Program-made: the position numbers and the translations under genes
From: Breviolum minutum Mf 1.05b.01
Taxonomy: Eukaryota > Sar > Dinophyceae > Suessiales > Symbiodiniaceae
Direction of reading: 5' to 3'
Assembly (NCBI GenBank): GCA_000507305.1
Contig: DF239247.1
Location: forward strand, 124,001-188,000
Length of the DNA: 64,000 nt
The notes under the pieces: model-generated
Database searches by the model: none
Told to the model about the DNA's origin: nothing
The model's input: the letters and a program-made list of their open reading frames with translations, nothing else
Part shown: positions 55,360-64,000 of the stretch, one piece after another
Layout: each line of letters opens with the position of its first letter
How positions within the stretch are numbered: the first letter of the stretch is position 1

Positions 55360-56249
55360 TCATGGGTCATACTTGAAGTATTCTTTCCTTTCCTCCTTGT
55401 CCGCCTCTCGCTTTGCCTCAGGGAACATGTGTTTTCATTCGCAAGGCTCTAGGCTAGTTGGAGACAAACAACGCACAAACGAACAGGCCATAGGAATGCT
55501 GCTGCTGCAAGCTTCTTGTTCTCCTCAATGATCCTCATCCTTCGCTCCTAGCAGTTTGGTATTCAAGACTCAAAACTCAAGGCATTCTCCATGTCAAAAG
55601 TTCATCTGCACGCTTGTACAACTTGTTTTGGAACAAAAGACCAGGCTGGGAAATAGAAAAGCTCTTCCTGCTGCTGTCGAACGCGCTCTTCTTCAAGTGC
55701 GGTCAGAACAGCAACCTCAGGCGGGAACAAACTCAGCTCACAACAAGAGTTGGTGCTGATTTCTTTGCCTACTTACCCGATCACCTTTCTCTTGCGCTCG
55801 CTTCTTCTACATGATGAGTTTGACATGAATGCAGACTAGCAACCGAGCAATTGATTCTGGAGGCTTCAGCAGCCTGTGCAAGCGATGCAAGTATTCCGCA
55901 GCGATTCAGAAGGATCTCGGAAAATCTTATTCGACATCACAGGGCATCCCGACATCCTCCTCTTTTTGTGCTTGCTTCATCCCGAACTTGCTAACCAATT
56001 GTCTTGCGTTGGAATTATAGACATCCTGCAAGCTCGTTGCACTGCATGCTTCATGGAATTTGGCTGTAAAACAGGAAGCAAGTCATTCAAGCAGTGGGAA
56101 AGGCACGCACTGACAGGAAAAAGCTGAGAATCCTCCAAAAGCCGAGCCTGCTCCTGTTCAAGGGACAGCCTTTTGTATTCCGCCTTGAGCAACCTTCCAG
56201 TGACACCGACTTTGGAATCGCAAGATTCATTCATCCTCTCGGAGCTCAT
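55360..56249 (-). CDS. Small coiled-coil protein, several exons
   Basis: The likely start is the ATG at 56247-56249: MSSERMNESCDSKVGVTGRL, then LKAEYKRLSLEQEQARLLED. Further minus-strand blocks: NKIFRDPSESLRNT (about 55925-55880), LTALEEERVRQQQEELF (about 55720-55660), RRMRIIEENKKLA (about 55550-55510) and FPEAKREADKEERKEYFKYD, ending in TGA at 55360-55362. The Glu/Lys/Arg helices suggest a structural coiled-coil protein, possibly flagellar. The family is not certain, and splice ends are only approximate. Confidence 0.5.
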
Positions 56250-56659
56250 GACCTCACAAAGACAGGCAACCGGCAACAGACCCAAATTAATATTGGTGCA
56301 GACATGTGCAGACGAATTCTTTCCAGCCAGAGTATGGCAAAATAGAACTGAAACTGTCACCTGTCCATGCCTGACCCCCAAGAATGCAAAGCAAAATAAA
56401 AGTATTGTTGTAAAGGAAGAGTCCACAGATCAACTTGTTTCGTAGGTGAGTAATTACTGCTCCCTGCTTTGCTTAGGCCAAGGCCGTGTCGATATGACGC
56501 TGCTTCCACACGTCATCCGCTTCTTTCTTTGCCTTGCAGATTTGATCAAGTTCCAATTTGCAAGCCAATGCCCTCCCCAAATTCAAAACGGCTGAAACTT
56601 AATTCTGTTTTTGGTTCTCGCGCTTTCTCGCCTTTCATTTTCTTCTAGGACAGCAGAAT
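56250..56659. other. No supported gene
   Basis: Spacer upstream of the coiled-coil gene; no coherent exon. Confidence 0.3.
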
Positions 56660-56880
56660 GCTTTGGTCTCTGCTAATGGGGGCGGTTCCGGGCAAGTTCA
56701 GTTCAGTAGAGGTTCTGGCCGAGTTCCGGGGAAGATTGGGGGAGGATGTTCGGCTGAAAGCCTTGTGCCAAGGTTTCTGAGCACCGGTCCAGCAAGGTTC
56801 CAAACAAAATTCAGGACGGAAACTCCAAAACAGGTTCGAGGGAGCTTCCGGAAAGGTTCGAGGAAGGTTCTCTGAAGAGA
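56660..56880. repeat. GGTTC-rich degenerate repeat block
   Basis: Many copies of GGTTC, GTTCCGG and AAGGTTC at irregular spacing over about 220 bp. The minus-strand translation (LPRTFPEAPSNLFWSFRPEF) is a by-product of the repeat. Confidence 0.6.
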
Positions 56881-57660
56881 ATATCACCTGGGTTTGTTTC
56901 TTTTTTCTTTAGACTTTAGATTTCTGTGCTTTGCGAACTTCCGTTGCTCTGTCTCCGGTTCCGATCAGCTCTTTCCAGGTTTCGTCATTGTTCCATGGCG
57001 CAACTTTTGAAATCAGCTAATTTCCTCGTTTGTTTTGGAGACACTCTTCCTTTTGATGTGGTGGTGGCGGCGGCGGCGGTGGCACACAGAATAAGTTCTA
57101 TAGGCAAATTCTTTGCTAAACTTATTGTAAGCATAACGACGTACATCTAGGTGTGTTCACTTTAAAAATTCCGGCTGGCCTGGGAAATACAGGTTTTAGA
57201 ATCTTCATCTTTCGTGTGGTTTTGCTTGTGCTTCATATTGTTCTTGTTGCTGCTGTGGAGTTGCAGCGTGCGGAAGGCAAACTGAAAATCTGACCCTGGA
57301 GGGGGCTTGGTTGCGAATGCTCTACACTCCTTTGAACTTGAAACAAATACAAGAGTCAACCACCTTTTCCGGGAAATCAGCTTCCGAGAGACGGTGACCC
57401 TTCGTGTAATTGTGTAATGTAATTGAAAAGGGTGTGCGATGCAAGCTTGTTTGAGCCATTCAACAGCATGCAATTTGCATGCATCGTTATTCATCTCGTG
57501 CGGCTGTTTTATAAAAAGCATTTTCTCATTTCGAAGAGTTTGCAAGTCAAGTTGTTGGTCTTGTGGCCCTTACTGTAGTTGCTTCTAGTTGATTTACTCA
57601 AGGCCGTTCACATTCAATGCCCTTCTTGTGGAAAAGAAAGCTTGGTAATCCAAGAATACC

Positions 57661-57732
57661 TACATATAATTATATCATATATAATTGTATGTGACTGTGT
57701 ATATACATATGTATATATATATACACATATAT
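57661..57732. repeat. TA-rich repeat
   Basis: TATATA and ATACAT runs directly beyond the last assigned RIB43A exon. Confidence 0.8.
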
Positions 57733-57786
57733 CATCATGTTCATGATTGTTTCTTGTGTCACAGTTTTTGCCAGTCCCCTTCAGGC

Positions 57787-60673
57787 CTTACGCTGTTCCA
57801 AAGCAAGTTGGGCTAATCGCACATTCCTGACATCATGACTCACCATGACTCACCAGCACTCACCATGACCCACTTTCCTTCCACGAAAAACAAAACAGCA
57901 AGGGTAAGAGACGGAACAGAGACAAAACCACGAAACGCGAAACACAAATGGAGGGCACTCTGCGGCTTCTTCACACTTTGCGTCTTGTTGCTCCTTGCAA
58001 TTGAAAGATAGGATTGCACCTTGGCAGCTTTTCCCACACTTCAAATCTACAGCATCACGTCCGTTTCGTCCGCTTCGTCCGTTTTGTGTGCTCCTGCATC
58101 TCCGTATCCTCACAAACTGCACGCACGTGGGCAGACAGCATAGCCTCAGCTTGCGGGGTGACTTCAGTGGCTTCGTCACACCCCAACATTGAGCTCAGTT
58201 GAGCAACGAAAAGCCCTTACTACTTTCCATTATACTGGCTGTTTAACAGGGAATCCTATAATGCGATATGATAAACCTTACAACAAAGGGTAGTATATAT
58301 AACCCCCTATACAACCTGAACAACCATGTTGTTTCATTGCTCAGTTGACAAATCCCAGCTTGATCAAGGAATCAGCTATCAGGATCTTGTGAGGGACTTC
58401 TCAGGAGCCAGCACGCTCGTCATGGATTCGATCAAGGTCTTTTTCATATGCCAAGCGATCCTCCTTTTCCTGCACTTGTGCCCTCAGAGATTGAGATCTG
58501 TCCAAAAGAGCTGCAGAGCTTTCAAGTCACAAGACACGTTGAGGCATGGACGCCAACCAGGCTTTCAGCTCTTCTCGGCCTGGCTTCCCCGTCTTATAGG
58601 CTTGCTTTAGATAACGGCACTCCTGCATGTGTAAGGCTTTTCTTAAGTATATAGTTGATTTGTATTGGTATGTCTGAAAGCATTGCCAGACCCAGGAGAG
58701 CCAGTCCTCTGTACAAAGGAGGGCAATGGGTCAGAAGTCCAGATCAGGCACAGTATTGATTAAACTCAATGTTGTGGTACCAGTGAATAATATCTTCAAA
58801 GTAAAGGAACATGTGTTCCAAAGGTATCAGCACACTATTCAAGACTCCTTTATTGCCGTAATATGCACAGGGCCTTGTTTCTTCTTCTCTGCAGTCTGCT
58901 GGCCTGGTTTGCTTCTCTTGTGACTTGACTTGTGCATGACTCAAGTTGCTGCTAACTGAGCCAGGTACTTTCGCTTGAGAACCTCAGAACCCAAGTACAA
59001 AATACTGGGCAGAATGCTGAACGGCGAGGCCTCAAATGGAGATATTGCTAAACAAGACTGCATAGATGTTGGAGAACTAAGAAGAAATGATGCTAGATAT
59101 GTTAGCACTTGCTTTGCAAGCAGGACAGGTACTGCAAAAGTTTCGTGCCTGTTCAACTCAAATGCGGGGCTACATTTGGAAACAAAGAGAAGCTATGCTT
59201 TCGAGGACGACAGGATAAGAGACACTCTTCTAGATCGCTCACAAGTGCCCAAACATTTTGGCTGACTCGCCCACCGTTGCGGGGCGTTGCTGCGGCTTGC
59301 TCAATCCAGAATATTTGATTGCAGGGCCCAAGAGCCCTTGCTATCTGCCAACGTCTATACACTACGTAGTACCATTCTTTGCAGCTCGAAGTCTATTGAT
59401 CTATTGAAAGCACCATCCCAAAGGCAAGAATTGAACACACCATTGCTCAATGTTGCCGAGAAATATCCATCCGCAGCATTCTTCAGCTCTGTGAGGGCTG
59501 GGCTTCAGCATAGAGCTCGGTCCCAGTGGATTCGCAGGATCATCGGGATCCGGCCTCATCGGTATCTTTTAGGTCTGCGATGCACTATAGCAAGAGATCT
59601 AGTCACGTTCAAGTCACGAAGTTCAAGTAGCTTGCAGAACACGGATCCACAAACATCCTTTGCAGAGAGTTTATACATTCAACATCTCAAGTTTCAAACA
59701 CATAACATATACAGTAGTTTAAATCTACAATAATTAATATATAAATTACATACGATTAGTAAGCTGTATACCAAATCAAAATGATGCTGTCTTAACAAAT
59801 CTTGCGGGGATTTTGAGTCCATGACAGGACGTACCTCTTGATCGCATCAGGATCACTGAGCTCATACTCGCGCCGTTGCTCCTTGGGAACACACTTTTCT
59901 CAACAGCAACTCAAAATGGCGGCTTTACAAGACTTTATGCTGCAGTCCTTTCGCAGGTTTGCCAGAGAGTAGTCTACCACATCCATTTGCCGCTCTCTGG
60001 CCCGTGTCGCCTCAACGATGAGAGTTGTTTCTGGAAACAATCCGAAAAATGATGGTGTCAAACTATTGAAACTGCCTTCATGCTCTCCACAGCTTGCAAG
60101 ATTTGGTCCTCACAACGACACATACAGAGCTGATTGCCACCTTCTCTTCATGCTGGGCCAGTAATCTGTAGTACAACAGTACACTTCGAATCTTTCAGCG
60201 AGTGCCATGCCCGCTCTATATCTCCTGCAGCGCAGCACTCTGAGCATAGAATGCATCTTCGGCTTTCTCAGCCTCATTGCATGGCCATGGTCCCAGATTG
60301 CTTGCGGTTCTGAGCCCTGTTTTTTGCAAAGAGCAAATTTCTGAGCATGTCTTATGCTGAAATCATGCCAAATTCCTGCCAAGTTACATCCAGGGCATTT
60401 TGCTTTACAGCCATCTGGGTTCTAATGACCTGGGTTCTGAACCCCATACAATTTGAGATGAACATCGCTTTCTTCAGGCTGCCGATCAACATCGGTCAAC
60501 AAATGATTAGTGCAATGGTACCAGATTCGCAATTTACATCCATCTGTTAATCTAGCCTCGTGCGGCACTCCGCCAACTCGCTGGCGCGGGTCAAGCCTGG
60601 CGTTGGGAGCTGCGCCAATGCGTTTCGACTCTAATGCAGTAGCACTTCTATATCTATACAGCAAAGCATGCAC
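57787..60673 (-). CDS. RIB43A-type flagellar protofilament-ribbon protein
   Basis: RIB43A proteins line doublet microtubules of cilia and flagella. Minus-strand exon blocks: 60557-60673 (RIGAAPNARLDPRQRVGG), 60225-60272 (AEKAEDAFYAQSAALQ), 59948-60030 (TTLIVEATRARERQMDVVDY), 59835-59898 (KEQRREYELSDPDAIKR, GTACGT donor), 59504-59565 (PDPDDPANPLGPSSMLK), 58413-58497 (SLRAQVQEKEDRLAYEKDLD), about 58075-58118 (EDTEMQEHTK), about 57958-58016 (SFNCKEQQDAKCEEAAE) and 57787-57826 (NVRLAQLALEQRK). The diagnostic match is the family core RRE-x-x-L-S-D-P-x-A followed by D-x-D-x...G-x-S-S-M-x-K. The usual F-x-G-E-D segment was not found. A further exon near 57370-57405 (GHRLSEADF) may hold the G-P-H-R site. 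Several donors are GA or GC, and some junction phases are unresolved. Confidence 0.65.
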
Positions 60674-60845
60674 ATGTTTGTCGGACAGCAGGGCTAAACT
60701 AAACTTTATGATGCTTTACGCCAGTTGCACGCGCCCGAAAAGTTACATACTATCCAAGCTGTAGATTTGCAAGGCAGGTGAGCTGTGTCTCAAAACAGTC
60801 AGGTGGACAATCGCGTCCGTCGTGCCATTTCATCACGACGCTTTT

Positions 60846-62150
60846 TCAGGATCTTGCTTGCCAGCTGTTGGTCATGACCTTGGTTAATTTGCTGGCAAAG
60901 TTGGTTAATTGCATTTGTGACATCTTGACGTGTCCCACTGCAATCTCTCTCCTAAGGTCCAGGCCCAAATGGCCCAGGTCACAATCCTGATCCGATAAAA
61001 GTAGGCTGAGACTCCAACAAATGCAGTCAATGTATGTCAATGTCGGTTCCAGAAACAATCAAAAATTACCTGTCAATTTTTATCAACTGGATCGATTGGA
61101 CCATTGGCTTGACCATCCAAAGTCTGATTACATAAGCTCGCCGCAATTGGCACTTGTGTCTCCACCTTGGCTCTGAAAACATTCCTCCATCACTCCCCTC
61201 TGCCACTCTGCTTGGCTCATCTCGCACCTGTTCCTGTTTGGAGCAGCTTGAGGCACCAACGCCAACACGGCAGGACTTTGCTAGATGTAGTTCTGCTGCT
61301 TCAGTGGTCTTAGCGCACAACTCACTTTGTGACACAGCAGCTTCTCTCTGAACTTGTCTCACACAGAAATGCACTGTCTGGGATATCGGCCATGGCTCAG
61401 CAACACTGAATCCTTGCAATTTCAGCAAGTTCATCCTTGAGCCAATTGAAGCTGACACAGCTGTCATGATCAAGTATCAAGCAAAAGAAGTGCAAGGCCA
61501 TCCATCTACTTGCAAGATCTTGCAAGAGTTTGATAAGCCAATTTGGAGACATTATGTAATATATCTTTCTGCCCCAGCTGCCCGATGCATTTTGCTTGAT
61601 GGATTGCTGCTGTTTTGTTGAGGTGAAACAAAGCGCAAGTCGGCGTCACCGCAGCCTCTAGTTTGGTACACTTTGCTACACCTAGTCGGCGCAAGTCAGT
61701 CCGCCACCTTCACAAAAGTCTCTGTCGGTTGCATCTGAGATACAGAGAAATTGACAACCGACATTGCGATATATTGCGATAGTGACCGATAGTGCTTTCG
61801 TGACCGTATCCCTCTGTGAAAAACTGGCGCACTACTAAGTTGCTGCCTGCATGTAAGACGCAGTCTCACTGGAGGCTTCCTCTGTGTCACTGCTGTCTTC
61901 GCTGTCGCCAGTGTGAGGGACTGCGTTTGAATCCAACACCTTCATGAATGCAGGTTGGAGTGATCGGGGCAAACAAGCATACAGATTCAGCATGCCGAAG
62001 AGAAGCTTCCGACAAGATTCACAAGATCCCTCTGTACTTCTCAGACAGAAATATGCAAGCTGCAAGACCAATATTTGAGCCTTCATCTGTGCAAAGGCCT
62101 CCATACCAAGTCGCCTCCTCAGCTGCCCAGAAATCAGGTGGGTCGGACAT
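60846..62150 (-). CDS. Small four-exon gene, unrecognised
   Basis: Exon 62023-62150 starts at ATG: MSDPPDFWAAEEATWYGGLC and TDEGSNIGLAACIFLSEKYR, GTGAAT donor. Exon 61418-61451: FNWLKDELAEI, GCAAGG donor. Exon 61166-61220: MSQAEWQRGVMEECFQSQ, GTGGAG donor. The last exon, from about 60908, reads VGHVKMSQMQLTNFASKLTK and VMTNSWQARS to TGA at 60846-60848. Phases fit at every junction, giving a protein of about 110 residues. The last block is also open in another frame (TRQDVTNAINQLCQQINQGH, then KKRRDEMARRTRLS, stop at 60799), so the C-terminus is uncertain. No family was recognised. Confidence 0.52.
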
Positions 62151-63568
62151 CTAATGTATTTATGATGGTTTGTTTCCCGAGATGTGCAGTACTCGGGGCT
62201 GAACACAGTTGCTGGTCGTCTTGCTCTTGCCAACATTTCCTGAAAGGACACAGGGACACAAAGCTCTGAGATTCAAACTTCAACATTATGTAACACAGAT
62301 TCGTGCCTTTTCCTCAGAAAAAACACTCCGGTTACTCGCAACTGGAGGCATCCTTGGACAGCAAGTCCCGACCCAGCAGAAGGCAGCTGATGGTAAACTA
62401 TTCGCTAGTCTGGATCTTGGTACGTCCTTTCACATCCTATGTTCTCGTTGGTCTAGAATCTAGAAAGCTAGCTTGGATGTGGCAAAAAACGATCCCTTGA
62501 TTCAACCAAGAAATACTTCGCTCTGTGACATGCTGTCGTTTCACACACAGCGTCAGAGCAGAAATAGCACCAAATGATACCAAATGAATCAAGTCAAATG
62601 CCGACAGGTTGCGAAGACCAGACTGTTGTCTGGGTGTGAATTGGAGGTCCAGGTCCATGCAGGTGTTCTTGAGGCGCCAGAGGTGGATTCTCGGAATCAT
62701 CACCGTTCACCCCGTTCACCCCGTTCACTGTGTTCACCTGTGCTTGCAAGCAATGTAGCGCAGAATTTAGTAAGAACTTGACGGAACTTTTAATCGTGGT
62801 CACCGGATCCACCTGAGACACTCTGGTGACTTGGTAACCTTACCATTTTTTGGTGCAGTCTTAAGATTACATACCACATTGACCAGTTCCAATTTCAATT
62901 GAGGCATATTGAGGCCATTTTTCCAAGACTATGCCACATGTGGATTGATTTCTGTACCATTCGCTTTTGTTCACTTATTTGATTTTACTATGTTTATCCA
63001 TTGTGTTTGTGTCTGCATTCCTCTTCATCTCCCACCTCTTGCATCATTCGCTGTCTCGGAGCATCGCTTAGGACGTACCTGCGACCATATTCAGACTTCC
63101 AAGGAGCAATTGATCCCAAGATTTAGCCTGGGACATAGTGCCAATTGAGCAATAAATTCTGAGGACAGTTAGTTCTGAAAAGTGGATAAAATTGGTACTA
63201 GTAGTTCATATGTCAGCAAATATCATCAAAGCTTTTGGCACCTTGCAACTACGGATGCGGCATTCGGCTTGGCAACGCGTCTGGCCTGAATTGCCAGCCA
63301 ACATCGAAGATCAGTGTTGAGCCGTCTGAGAGATTTGGAAAAAGAAACCCATGTCTCTCAGCCTGTTGGCCAAGTGAATTTGAGCCATGCACGTTTTGTC
63401 TGTACCAAGCGAGAGAAAACTTTGATCCAACTGGCGCAGCAAGGATTCGGTCCAACCTGACGAAGAGCGGCATCCACTGCAACAAAAAAAAGAAAAGAAG
63501 AAGGATATCAGAAATGCGAGCATGACAAAATACTGCACAAAACATTCGATACAGCTCCATGGATTCGC
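62151..63568. other. Intergenic spacer with a short repeat
   Basis: A 9-bp repeat, CCGTTCACC, runs four times at 62701-62738. No supported exon; this is the spacer between two minus-strand genes and should hold the trans-splicing and transcription signals of the downstream one. Confidence 0.45.
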
Positions 63569-63905
63569 TCAGAAACGCTTAAGGGTACATTCTTGAAGTT
63601 CACAGTCAATGGGATTCCGGTTGCCAAGAACAAGTGACAGCCGTTGCCTGAAGGGAGCATCACGATAGTCCCAAATCCAAATGCCTGCAATCTCAACTGC
63701 AAAATGAAGCTCGCAGTATCTTTAGGACCATCATTGTATACCGCGGTAGACTTATGTACACCACACCAATTTGAAGGCATCAATTCATCAATTCGATGTG
63801 CAGAAGGACCTGCTCCTTCTTCCAGAATCATAGATGCATTCCGTTCTTCTTGTCCTGGATACGGATCCACCACCACCTGGCATGTAGGGAAGTCTTGTCG
63901 ACTCA
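63569..63905 (-). CDS. Last exons of an unrecognised gene
   Basis: An upstream frame reads RNASMILEEGAGPSAHRIDE, LMPSNWCGVHKSTAVYNDGP and KDTASF. After GATTGCAG the last exon (63569-63684) reads IWIWDYRDAPFRQRLSLVLG and NRNPIDCELQECTLKRF, then TGA at 63569-63571. An alternative frame stays open across the same bases, but the clean acceptor and stop favour this reading. The gene continues beyond the window edge. No family was recognised. Confidence 0.48.
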
Positions 63906-64000
63906 CCGAGTCCTGTGTCACGTATACACGTGTACTTCATGCATGCCCTGGCCTGTATCCTATTATCATATATTCGTATCTCTACTACATGATTGTGAGG

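Noticed and set aside
61436..61452. CTTGAGCCAATTGAAGC as a reversed spliced-leader relict
   Set aside because: Only about ten bases match, and the stretch codes for the FNWLKDELAEI exon on the minus strand.

Overview
The window looks like nuclear DNA of a dinoflagellate, most probably a Symbiodiniaceae alga. Four things point there: a PPR protein of the tryptophan-rich dinoflagellate style, multi-exon genes with very small exons and non-canonical GA-AG and GC-AG introns, a decayed Ty1/copia element with a glycine/lysine-rich Gag, and coding evidence that lies almost entirely on one strand. No bacterial operons, Shine-Dalgarno sites, CRISPR arrays, rRNA or tRNA genes were seen. The species call is an inference.

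Layout. 1-2502: palindromic and heptanucleotide repeats, one weak ORF, then very AT-rich sequence ending at an N. 2504-12663: a minus-strand Ty1/copia retroelement of about 10 kb, bounded by a single N on each side. It has a 1107-codon Gag/protease-like frame, an amber codon, an 866-codon ORF of unknown role, then decayed integrase and reverse transcriptase/RNase H. 12665-17900: AT-rich flank, then fragments of unrecognised minus-strand genes. 18111-19769: an intronless PPR gene. 21494-22975: a dCTP pyrophosphatase (DCTPP1/MazG-like) gene in at least six exons. 25954-26320: a large TCA microsatellite with a gap. 27664-30926: a Core-2/I-branching-type glycosyltransferase in about ten small exons. 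31100-56250: exons of roughly fifteen minus-strand genes I cannot name, with microsatellites between them. 57787-60673: a RIB43A-type flagellar protofilament-ribbon gene. 60846-62150: a small four-exon gene. 63569-63905: the last exon(s) of another gene.

Exons were found by reading coding-like peptides between splice-like sites. For the pyrophosphatase and the glycosyltransferase, most reading phases join exactly across exons, so those models are good. The unnamed genes are exon fragments, not full models, and some may be wrong. Nearly every supported coding unit is on the minus strand, which matches the long unidirectional gene arrays known in Symbiodiniaceae. The identified genes share no obvious pathway: organelle RNA processing (PPR), nucleotide-pool cleaning (pyrophosphatase), glycan branching (Core-2 type) and the flagellar axoneme (RIB43A).
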